Assembly (NCBI GenBank): GCA_905198865.1
Contig: CAJKEB010000014.1
Span: 1-38,491, forward strand
Origin: an uncultured Eubacteriales bacterium
Lineage (GTDB): Bacteria > Bacillota > Clostridia > Monoglobales > Monoglobaceae
Direction: 5' to 3'
DNA: 38,491 nucleotides
A program made the translations under genes and the position numbers. The notes beneath the pieces were generated by a model, which saw only the letters and a program-made list of their open reading frames with translations, searched no databases and was not told where the DNA came from. Below, piece by piece: positions 8,757 to 14,778 of the stretch (within the stretch, counting starts at the first letter, position 1; each line of letters begins with the position of its first letter).

Positions 8757-8847
8757 CGGTGTGCGTCGGTCGTGTCGATGATTTTGATAGTGGTGGCGGT
8801 ACTAAAAACACCGTCACCACCGTCACAGACCGACACGGATTTTTGGA
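8757..8847. other. GC-rich hairpin region after the RepA-like gene (origin candidate)
   Basis: The arms GTGGTGGCGGT (8790-8800) and ACCGTCACCAC (8810-8820) form an 11-bp stem with one G-U pair. Outside it, TCGGTC (8766-8771) faces GACCGA (8827-8832). The patch is far richer in GC than the AT-rich genes around it and is followed by a short T run. It could be a terminator, a replication origin used by the RepA-like protein, or a single-strand initiation site. Confidence 0.45.
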
Positions 8848-8868
8848 TAGGAAAGGATTGGATAGGAT

Positions 8869-9102
8869 ATGAAGAAAGTACAAATTTCAAGAGAGCTTTT
8901 TCTAAATCTGATTCGCTATCATTTTGCAGAAATGTATGAGCTTGAGGAAGATATAAAAAATGAGCTTGAAAACAAATTAAATTTAATGGTAATGCGTGAG
9001 TATTACACCACATATAAAACTGCTCCCACAGAGCAGGAGCGTGAGGAAGCACGCAAAAAATATCTCGATGAAAGAGGTGTACCTGAGAGCTTCAGGTGGT
9101 GA
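8869..9102 (+). CDS. Small conserved-type element protein, function unknown
   Basis: A 77-residue, highly charged, mostly helical protein (YELEEDIKNELENKLNLMVM; EQEREEARKKYLDERG). It is preceded by a GATAGGATATG context with a weak AGGA-type ribosome binding site. It lies between the RepA-like gene and the oriT-like region. I see no recognisable domain or signal peptide. Position suggests a role in mobilisation or copy control, but this is guesswork. Its length and codon use fit its neighbours, so I consider it real. Confidence 0.65.
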   Translation: MKKVQISRELFLNLIRYHFAEMYELEEDIKNELENKLNLMVMREYYTTYKTAPTEQEREEARKKYLDERGVPESFRW

Positions 9103-9122
9103 TTCCTCTTTAAGAGATATTT

Positions 9123-9447
9123 ACGGGAATGTGCCACATTCCCGTGTAGGCAATTAAGGAACGAAAGTGACGGATTGCAGATAGGTGAGAACGAGAAAAT
9201 TTTGAGCGTTCTCCACCATTGCAGACGGCGGAATTTTTGTTGAAAAATATCTGCCGTTTGCGGTGTGTGTAGCCACAAGCAGCACACACTTCGGCGGTAG
9301 CCGAACAAGCCCTCTGCAAGAGCGCAAACAATCGTAGATTGCCGCATTTTTGTTGGCTCTGCTGACAAAAGTGCATTTGCGTTACTTTTGACAAAAGTAA
9401 CAAAAGAAAAATTACTATAAAAGAGTACCCACTCTAACAGAATTGAG
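9123..9447. other. oriT candidate: hairpin-rich non-coding region before the relaxase gene
   Basis: This 325-bp gap has no convincing gene but holds a chain of inverted repeats: ACGGGAATGTG/CACATTCCCGT (9123-9133, 9135-9145); an imperfect GGTGAGAACG with CGTTCTCCACC (9184-9217); GTGTGTG/CACACAC (9263-9289); TTCGGC/GCCGAA (9290-9305); and the perfect GTTACTTTTG/CAAAAGTAAC (9381-9390, 9392-9401). Transfer origins of MobV-type systems lie directly upstream of mob and have such structure. I cannot place the nick site. Confidence 0.6.
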
Positions 9448-9453
9448 GTGAAA

Positions 9454-10608
9454 ATGAATATGCAAAGAACAATATCCATAATGACAGGTAAAGGCTCGGT
9501 TAATCATAATGACCGAAAATTTACGGCACAAAATGTTGACAAGGAACGGACAAAAAATAATGTTGTGTACTGCAATGAAAACATCAGAACAGTATATCAT
9601 AAATTATTTGATGATGCCGTAAAAAGATACAATGCAAAACAAACTCGCTCGGATAGAATTATCAAAAATTATTATAAAAAGATAAGTCAAGAGAGCAAAC
9701 AGGAAAAACCTTTTACGGAGATAATAATTCAAATCGGCGATAAGGATAATATGGGTGCTGAAACGGAAAACGGACAACTTGCAAAGAAAATCCTTGACGA
9801 CTATATGAAAGGCTTTCAAGAAAGAAATCCAAACCTATATGTATTCTCTGCTCACTTACATATGGATGAAGCAACACCGCATTTACATATTGATTTTGTT
9901 CCGTTCACTACGGACAGCAAACGAGGACTTGACACAAGGGTATCAATGAAAGGTGCATTAAAGCAGCAAGGGTTTAGCGGAACAGGTCGGAGTGATACGG
10001 AGCTTAATCAATGGCGTGATTCCGAAAAGGAAGTTTTATCAAAAATAATGCTTACACACGGCATTGAATGGGAGCAGAAAGGAACTCACGAAAAGCATAA
10101 ATCCGTTAGCGAATTTAAGAGAGATAAGCTCATAGAGGAAGTCGAAAATCTGCAAGAACAAAAGAAAGACTTGTTGCAAACAATGTCAGCATATAAGCAG
10201 GCAGAAGAATATGCACATCTTACAGTACAAAAAATCAAAAACAATGACGATTTTGATATACCGGAGCCTCCGTCATTGATGACGGCAAAGACATATAAAA
10301 CAAAATTTATAGAGCCGTTCATAAAGCGTATTATGAAAATAATTGAAAACCTTGCAAGGCGGTGTTATAGGGCGGAAAAACTTGCTGAACAGGCAGAAGC
10401 AAAAATCAGACCGTTAGAACAGAAAAATAAAGAGCTTGAAAATCGGCTGTGGTATAAAAATATGGCACTATCAAAAGCAGAGGTTAAGGTCAGAGATTTT
10501 GACAGAATACGAAATCATTTCGGCAAAGAAACAATAAACCAATGGCTGAAAGAAATAACAAGGCTTGGCAAAAACAGAAGTAAAAGCAGCAAGGAAATTG
10601 AAAGATAA
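9454..10608 (+). CDS. mob: MobV family relaxase (Pre/Mob)
   Basis: A 384-residue relaxase that nicks oriT and leads the strand during mobilisation. The MobV metal-binding motif HLHMDEATPHLHIDFVP is seen at about residues 133-150, preceded by the PFTEIIIQIGD segment. The C-terminal third is a long charged helix or coiled coil (RAEKLAEQAEAKIRPLEQKN). The start is ATG 9454 after GAGG at 9445-9448; ATG 9460 is an alternative and the GTG at 9448 lies within the binding site. Length matches smaller MobV proteins. Nearly identical 23-bp palindromes lie on both sides of the gene. Confidence 0.92.
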   Translation: MNMQRTISIMTGKGSVNHNDRKFTAQNVDKERTKNNVVYCNENIRTVYHKLFDDAVKRYNAKQTRSDRIIKNYYKKISQESKQEKPFTEIIIQIGDKDNMGAETENGQLAKKILDDYMKGFQERNPNLYVFSAHLHMDEATPHLHIDFVPFTTDSKRGLDTRVSMKGALKQQGFSGTGRSDTELNQWRDSEKEVLSKIMLTHGIEWEQKGTHEKHKSVSEFKRDKLIEEVENLQEQKKDLLQTMSAYKQAEEYAHLTVQKIKNNDDFDIPEPPSLMTAKTYKTKFIEPFIKRIMKIIENLARRCYRAEKLAEQAEAKIRPLEQKNKELENRLWYKNMALSKAEVKVRDFDRIRNHFGKETINQWLKEITRLGKNRSKSSKEIER

Positions 10609-10629
10609 AATATCCCTTTAATCACTGGT

Positions 10630-10652
10630 ACAGGAATGTGCCACATTCCTGT
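10630..10652. repeat. Palindrome after the relaxase gene, twin of the one at 9123
   Basis: ACAGGAATGTG (10630-10640), C, CACATTCCTGT (10642-10652) is a perfect 11-bp inverted repeat. It differs from the 9123-9145 palindrome only by compensating changes at one pair of positions. The G-T-rich flank after each copy is also alike (GTGTAGG, GTGTGGG). Pairing-preserving change suggests the hairpin itself is selected. It could be a terminator, a protein site or part of the transfer origin. Confidence 0.7.
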
Positions 10653-10710
10653 GTGGGTGGTTAGCATAATAAAAATGACAAAACATTATAAAATTTATAT
10701 ATTCTAACTA

Positions 10711-10739
10711 TTGATTTTTGGAGTAATATGTAGTATAAT
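10711..10739 (+). promoter_or_regulatory. Promoter of the ABC-F attenuator transcript
   Basis: TTGATT at 10711-10716, a 17-bp spacer and TATAAT at 10734-10739. A leader of about 345 nt follows, containing two short open reading frames and a terminator before the ABC-F start at 11090. Confidence 0.7.
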
Positions 10740-10765
10740 TTAAGAAAAGATTTGGAGGCGGACAA

Positions 10766-10786
10766 ATGATTAACTTTTCTTGCTAA
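10766..10786 (+). CDS. Six-residue leader peptide of the ABC-F gene
   Basis: ATG 10766 follows GGAGG (10754-10758) by 7 nt and encodes MINFSC then TAA. Short leader peptides of this kind, where drug-stalled ribosomes change RNA folding, precede many ABC-F and macrolide resistance genes. The strong binding site on such a tiny frame is the main evidence. A small hairpin, GGCT/AGCC (10806-10817), lies 20 nt after the stop. Confidence 0.65.
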   Translation: MINFSC

Positions 10787-10892
10787 TTTATGTTTAACAT
10801 TATAGGGCTAAAGAGCCGTTATTTTGTTTTCGTGAAAGCAGGAAAGCTATATCTATAACTCCGCTGTATAAATAATATTATACTGTTTATTT

Positions 10893-10931
10893 GAGTCATA
10901 GGAAAATGCTTTCTTATGGCTCTTTTCTTTT
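10893..10931 (+). terminator. Attenuator terminator in the ABC-F leader
   Basis: GAGTCATAGGAAA (10893-10905) pairs with TTTCTTATGGCTC (10910-10922) across a 4-nt loop (13 pairs including two G-U), followed by TTTTCTTTT. The upstream segment AAAGAGCC (10810-10817) is an exact complement of GGCTCTTT (10918-10925), so it could open the terminator. This is the expected antiterminator/terminator choice. Confidence 0.75.
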
Positions 10932-10949
10932 GCATTGGGAGGTGTTTTA

Positions 10950-11042
10950 ATGAACGATAAAATATCTATTACACATATTTATCTTCAAGCAAGGTTGATT
11001 TGTTTTGGCAGTGGTTGCTTGAAGTATCATTACTGCCGGTAA
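10950..11042 (+). CDS. Thirty-residue upstream open reading frame
   Basis: ATG 10950 follows GGGAGG (10937-10942) by 7 nt. It encodes 30 residues beginning MNDKISITHIYLQARLICF and ends at TAA 11042, 47 nt before the ABC-F start and in a different frame. It lies after the attenuator, so it is made only when transcription reads through. It could be a second regulatory leader or a remnant of another gene. No homologue is recognised. Confidence 0.45.
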   Translation: MNDKISITHIYLQARLICFGSGCLKYHYCR

Positions 11043-11089
11043 TATCAACTCAAAACATTTGGAAATACAGTTTTAGAGGAGTGATAATA

Positions 11090-12568
11090 ATGTCTTTAAT
11101 AAATGTAAAAGATTTAACTTTTGCTTATGACGGAAGTTATGAGAATGTATTTGAAAACACAAGTTTTCAGATTGATACAGATTGGAAATTAGGTTTTGTT
11201 GGCAGAAACGGCAGAGGTAAAACCACATTTCTGAATATTCTGTTGGGTAAATACAAATATAGCGGAAATATAACTGCATCTGTTAGCTTTGAATATTTCC
11301 CGTATGAAGTTGAGGATAAAACCAAAAACACAATAGAAATTTTCTATGATATTTGCCCTAATTGCGAGGATTGGGAATTTATGCGTGAAATATCTTTGCT
11401 CGAAGTTGATTTTGATGTTTTATACAGACCTTTTTTCACACTATCAAACGGAGAGCAGACGAAGGTTTTACTTGCAGCACTATTTCTTGTTTCAAACAGC
11501 TTCTTGCTTATAGATGAGCCTACAAATCATTTAGACGAAAATGCGAGAAAAATTGTAGGCGATTATCTATGCAGAAAAAAGGGGTTTATATTAGTTTCGC
11601 ATGACAGAAAATTGCTCGATACTTGCACAGACCATATTTTATCTGTAAATAAAACAAATATAGAAGTACGAAAAGGCAATTTTTCTACTTGGTTTGAAAA
11701 CAAAACCCTGCAAGATAATTTTGAAATGAATGAAAACAAAAAATTACAAAAAGAAATTTCAAAACTATCACAGGCGGCAAAGCGTAGTGCATCGTGGTCT
11801 GATATGGCAGAAATGAGCAAATACAATACTAACAATTCCGGCTTAAAATTAGATAAGGGTTATGTAGGTCATAAGGCTGCTAAAGCAATGAAACGCTCAA
11901 AAAGCATTGAAGCAAGACAAGAAAAAGCTATTTCGGAAAAGTCAAAATTGTTACACAACATAGAGGAATACGAAGCACTTGCGTTAGCTCCTGCAATCTA
12001 TACAAAAGATAGGCTGGCAGATGTAAGCAATCTTTCTTTATACTATGATAATAATAAAATTTGTGAAAATATCAGTTTTGAAATTAAAAATGGTGATAGG
12101 ATTGCTTTATGCGGAAAAAACGGTTGCGGAAAATCAAGTGTTTTGAAACTGCTATGTGGTGAAAAAATCAAATACACAGGTGATGTGTGTATAGGCAATG
12201 GGCTTAAATTTTCCTATGTTTCGCAAAACACCGATACATTACAGGGCAACCTTTCAGTGTTTGCAAAAAACAACGGAATTGATGAAAGCTTACTCAAAGC
12301 AATTTTGAGGAAACTCGACTTTTCAAGGGAACAGTTTGACAAGGATATATCCGATTTCAGCGGCGGACAGAAAAAGAAAGTCTTGATTGCAAAAAGTTTA
12401 TGTGAAAAGGCACATTTGTATATATGGGACGAACCGTTAAACTTTATTGATATTTTTTCGAGAATACAAATCGAAAATGTGATTTTGGAGTATAAGCCAA
12501 CGCTGATATTTGTCGAACACGATATTTCATTCAGAGAAAAAATCGCAACCAAAGTTGTAAATATGTAA
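11090..12568 (+). CDS. ABC-F ribosomal protection protein, Lsa-like
   Basis: A 492-residue cytoplasmic protein with two ABC ATPase domains and no membrane segments. Domain 1: Walker A GRNGRGKTT (about 38), signature LSNGEQTK (about 118), Walker B LLIDEPTNHLDE (about 140). Domain 2: Walker A GKNGCGKSS (about 342), signature FSGGQKKK (about 422), Walker B LYIWDEPLNFID (about 443). The linker between them is long, charged and helical. WKLGFVGRNGRGKTT and IWDEPLN resemble the Lsa/Vga branch, which protects ribosomes from lincosamides, streptogramin A and pleuromutilins. The start is ATG 11090 after GAGGAG. The drug range is not provable from sequence. Confidence 0.88.
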   Translation: MSLINVKDLTFAYDGSYENVFENTSFQIDTDWKLGFVGRNGRGKTTFLNILLGKYKYSGNITASVSFEYFPYEVEDKTKNTIEIFYDICPNCEDWEFMREISLLEVDFDVLYRPFFTLSNGEQTKVLLAALFLVSNSFLLIDEPTNHLDENARKIVGDYLCRKKGFILVSHDRKLLDTCTDHILSVNKTNIEVRKGNFSTWFENKTLQDNFEMNENKKLQKEISKLSQAAKRSASWSDMAEMSKYNTNNSGLKLDKGYVGHKAAKAMKRSKSIEARQEKAISEKSKLLHNIEEYEALALAPAIYTKDRLADVSNLSLYYDNNKICENISFEIKNGDRIALCGKNGCGKSSVLKLLCGEKIKYTGDVCIGNGLKFSYVSQNTDTLQGNLSVFAKNNGIDESLLKAILRKLDFSREQFDKDISDFSGGQKKKVLIAKSLCEKAHLYIWDEPLNFIDIFSRIQIENVILEYKPTLIFVEHDISFREKIATKVVNM

Positions 12569-12573
12569 CCGAA

Positions 12574-12625
12574 AAAATCGTGGTACAATTTGCTTAATGA
12601 GTAAAAGGTATCACGATTTTATTTG
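12574..12625 (+). terminator. Terminator after the ABC-F gene
   Basis: AAAATCGTG (12574-12582) pairs with CACGATTTT (12612-12620), with partial pairing further in (GGTAC against GGTAT), followed by a T-rich tail. The loop is long, so strength is moderate. Confidence 0.55.
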
Positions 12626-12636
12626 CATACTGTGTA

Positions 12637-12741
12637 ACGCAATAGAAGCTCATTTTTGAGGCTTTGAATATAAAACCATTACCTTTATGTTTTTTGCATA
12701 TTTTAACCGCATAAAATGAGCGTTTTTAACCTCTATTGCGT
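12637..12741. repeat. 105-bp inverted-repeat module, copy 1
   Basis: Ends ACGCAATAGA (12637-12646) and TCTATTGCGT (12732-12741) are exact inverted repeats. Inside, GCTCATTTT (12648-12656) pairs with AAAATGAGC (12713-12721). The centre is AT-rich and non-coding. A diverged second copy starts 115 bp later. The module lies between the ABC-F gene and the element's right end. It might be a miniature element, or a protein-binding site of the transfer or integration machinery. Confidence 0.65.
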
Positions 12742-12751
12742 GACAAAAGTA

Positions 12752-12857
12752 GAACGATAGAAACCTATTTTTGAGGGTGGAAATATAAAATCCTTACCTT
12801 GTAAATTTTGGTTTTTGAAAACCGTATATAAAGGGCGATTTCGCACAGCTATTGTTC
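12752..12857. repeat. 106-bp inverted-repeat module, copy 2
   Basis: Ends GAACGATAG (12752-12760) and CTATTGTTC (12849-12857) match as inverted repeats with one G-U pair. The internal order follows copy 1: a TATTTTTGAGG stretch, then AATATAAAA, then CTTACCTT, then AACCG and a GAGCG/GGGCG end. Overall identity is partial, so the duplication is old. The modules are separated by 10 bp. Confidence 0.6.
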
Positions 12858-12916
12858 CACATACTAAGTTAAAAATTATGTAGGCAAAATTTATATAACT
12901 AATTTTTGCAAAAGCA

Positions 12917-12945
12917 TTGATTTTATTGTGGCTTTGATGTATAAT
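12917..12945 (+). promoter_or_regulatory. Outward-facing promoter at the element right end
   Basis: TTGATT (12917-12922), a 17-bp spacer and TATAAT (12940-12945) point out of the element. In the integrated form it reads across attR toward the defence operon, but the terminator at 13149 would block it. In the excised circle it would read across the joint into the left end, where the terminator at 5201 stands. Confidence 0.45.
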
Positions 12946-12958
12946 ATGAACTGTCCAA

Positions 12959-12976
12959 TGGCAACAATATGGCAAC
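12959..12976 (+). promoter_or_regulatory. Paired TGGCAAC sites, putative integrase arm sites (right end)
   Basis: TGGCAAC at 12959-12965 and 12970-12976, with the same 11-bp period and orientation as the left-end pair at 5161-5178. It lies about 100 bp inside attR. Confidence 0.5.
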
Positions 12977-13076
12977 AAAAAATCGGATAGTCCATAGGTT
13001 GTGGATAATACAGATAACTACAATACCTCGTGATAAAATCTCTAAACAGAATTGTTTAAGATTTCTTTATCAGGAG

Positions 13077-13087
13077 CGAGTGGGAAT
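13077..13087 (+). repeat. attR core: 11-bp direct repeat
   Basis: CGAGTGGGAAT, identical to the guaA end at 5089-5099 and followed by AAC, giving GAG TGG GAA TAA. Reading the old chromosome as guaA up to 5088 joined to 13077 restores an intact guaA ending in TAA. This marks 13088 onward as DNA that formerly lay just downstream of guaA. Confidence 0.85.
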
Positions 13088-13148
13088 AACATATCTTGTT
13101 TTAAGACAAACCCAAATATAAAAATAAAGGCAAACCCAAATATAATAT

Positions 13149-13187
13149 GACCTTAGAGGCAAAAAATCCTTTAAGGTCTTTTTATTT
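13149..13187 (+). terminator. Terminator, probably the displaced native terminator of guaA
   Basis: GACCTTAGAGG (13149-13159) pairs with CCTTTAAGGTC (13168-13178) over 11 positions with one G-U, followed by a T run. It lies about 60 bp after attR, a normal distance for the original guaA terminator before insertion. Confidence 0.7.
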
Positions 13188-13320
13188 AAAAAGCCTTGAA
13201 AATACGGCGGTTTTTGTCGATAAAATCAGAGTTTTATTGTCATTAAAAACAGCAAATTAAAAATGACTTTGCCCAAAAAATGATAAAAGACATTGCCCTG
13301 CAACATAAAAAACGTCACAA

Positions 13321-13436
13321 ACCGCATAGGTAAGCCATTTCTTGAATGATAGTAACGAAAATGGCAACACTTTGCCAACAGAAAATTATTCATAAAAATT
13401 AAGAGCTAACTGATTTTTTCGTCAGTTAGCTCTTTT
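13321..13436 (+). mobile_element. Degenerate second copy of an element left end
   Basis: Three landmarks of the IME left end recur at nearly the same spacing: ACCGCATA (13321; 5120 in the IME), the TGGCAAC pair 41 bp later (13362 and a mutated TGCCAAC at 13373), and the terminator whose left arm starts 39 bp on (AAGAGCTAACTGA 13401-13413 with TCAGTTAGCTCTT 13422-13434). Bases 13385-13419 match 5185-5219 with one mismatch. No integrase follows. It looks like the end of an older related island. The stretch 13437-13639 has no gene or feature I can support. Confidence 0.65.
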
Positions 13437-13639
13437 GTGTTTTAGCTTATATACCAAGAATTGACTTGAATTCAGGCTTGTTTTCTATTCGCCATATAAG
13501 AATAAGACTAAAACATGATATTTGATTTTGTTCAGAGGAACCGTGAACCGTCAAGCATACTTCTGTATTTTTTAAAGATATAGAAGTGCTGCTTTAATCA
13601 AATTAATTTTATCAAAATTAAAAAAATGACTAAATTATC

Positions 13640-13670
13640 TTGACAAAAGTAAAATTGTATAATACAATTT
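13640..13670 (+). promoter_or_regulatory. Promoter and palindromic operator of the Fic/type I R-M operon
   Basis: TTGACA (13640-13645), a 17-bp spacer and TACAAT (13663-13668). A perfect palindrome, AAATTGTAT-A-ATACAATTT (13652-13670), covers the spacer and the -10. A regulator bound there would block transcription. The Fic protein that follows has a C-terminal DNA-binding-like domain and is a candidate autoregulator. Confidence 0.65.
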
Positions 13671-13716
13671 AATTAAGTCATAATATAAGCAAATGACCAA
13701 ATTAAAAGGTGAGGAT

Positions 13717-14775
13717 ATGAGAATATATAACTATAAAAATAAATGGGAGCAATTTTTAACACCTGAAATTGTATCTATGCTTACACAAATTCACGAATTC
13801 AAAGGAAAACAGAATTTGTTTATTGAATCAAGTGCAGATGCACTTACCGGGCTTGTTGAAATTGCTAAAATACAGAGTACAGAAGCCTCTAATAAAATTG
13901 AGGGTATATATACATCTGATGAAAGAATTAAAAAACTTGCTTTGGCTAAAACGAGCCCCAAAAACAGAGCTGAAGAAGAAATTGCAGGATATAGAGACGT
14001 TTTGAATACAATCCACTCTAATCATGATGGTATTCCACTCAAGCCTAATATTATATTGCAACTTCACAGAGATTTATACAGATTTAATACTGTAACTTAT
14101 GGCGGTCAATACAAGAATGTGGACAATGTTATAGCTGAAGAGGACGAAAGCGGAAATAAGTTTGTTCGATTCCAGCCAATAGAAGCATGGGAAGTTCCTG
14201 AGAGTATGGAAAATCTTTGCTCGGCATTTAACGAGGCTATTGCATTAGAAGCAATTAATCCGCTTCTTGCAATCCCGATGTTTATACTTGATTTTTTGTG
14301 TATACATCCGTTTAATGATGGAAACGGAAGAATGTCAAGACTTCTTACACTTTTATTACTTTATCGTAGTGGGTATATTGTCGGAAAATATATTAGTATT
14401 GAAAAAATGATTGAAACAACAAAAGATAGCTATTATGATGCCTTGCAAAAGAGTTCATTAGGATGGCATGAAAATAATAATGACTATGCCCCGTTTGTAA
14501 AATATATGCTTTCTGTTATTCTGGCGGCGTATAGAGAGTTTGCATCTCGTGTGCAGATTATGATTGAAAGCAAGCTTTCCAAACCTGAAAGGGTTGCAAA
14601 AATAATCGAAGATACACTTGGAAAAGTAACAAAGCAGGATGTTTTGGACAAATGCCCTGATATAAGTGAAACAACGGTGCAGAGAACATTGGCGGATTTA
14701 TTAAAAAAGCATAAAATTATTAAAATCAGTGGAGGAAGATATACTTCATATACTTGGAACAGAGAGGACGAATAA
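13717..14775 (+). CDS. Fic domain protein with intramolecular inhibitory motif
   Basis: A 352-residue protein from ATG 13717, placed by AAAGGTGAGG just upstream; the ATG at 13693 precedes that site. The Fic active-site motif HPFNDGNGRMSR (about 197-208) has the catalytic His and the phosphate-binding residues, so AMP transfer to a target protein is expected. The N-terminal SNKIEG at 58-63 fits the inhibitory pattern S/T-x3-E-G/N. The C-terminal about 65 residues (VTKQDVLDKCPDISETTVQ, LLKKHKIIKISGG) look like a winged helix. It lies 3 bp before hsdM, a placement seen for other Fic genes in type I loci. Its target is unknown. Confidence 0.9.
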   Translation: MRIYNYKNKWEQFLTPEIVSMLTQIHEFKGKQNLFIESSADALTGLVEIAKIQSTEASNKIEGIYTSDERIKKLALAKTSPKNRAEEEIAGYRDVLNTIHSNHDGIPLKPNIILQLHRDLYRFNTVTYGGQYKNVDNVIAEEDESGNKFVRFQPIEAWEVPESMENLCSAFNEAIALEAINPLLAIPMFILDFLCIHPFNDGNGRMSRLLTLLLLYRSGYIVGKYISIEKMIETTKDSYYDALQKSSLGWHENNNDYAPFVKYMLSVILAAYREFASRVQIMIESKLSKPERVAKIIEDTLGKVTKQDVLDKCPDISETTVQRTLADLLKKHKIIKISGGRYTSYTWNREDE

Positions 14776-14778
14776 CAG

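Larger units (their letters stand above)
5089..13087 (+). mobile_element. Integrative and mobilizable element inserted in guaA, carrying an ABC-F gene
   Basis: The segment is bounded by the 11-bp repeat CGAGTGGGAAT. In order it holds paired TGGCAAC sites, a strong terminator, an XRE repressor (minus strand), excisionase, tyrosine integrase, MobC-like protein, RepA-like ATPase, a small protein, an oriT-like region, a MobV relaxase, the ABC-F cargo, and further paired TGGCAAC sites by the right end. It has no type IV secretion genes, so it should be mobilised by a helper rather than conjugate alone. All its genes appear intact. Unit length between cores is 7,988 bp. Confidence 0.85.

Noticed and set aside
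11000..11089. ABC-F start at 11000 (TTG-type extension)
   Set aside because: No ribosome binding site there, it overlaps the 30-residue leader frame, and homologous proteins begin at the MSLINVKDL start, which has GAGGAG upstream.
5102..13087. Autonomous conjugative element
   Set aside because: There are no VirB4, VirD4 or other secretion genes; only mobilisation functions are encoded.
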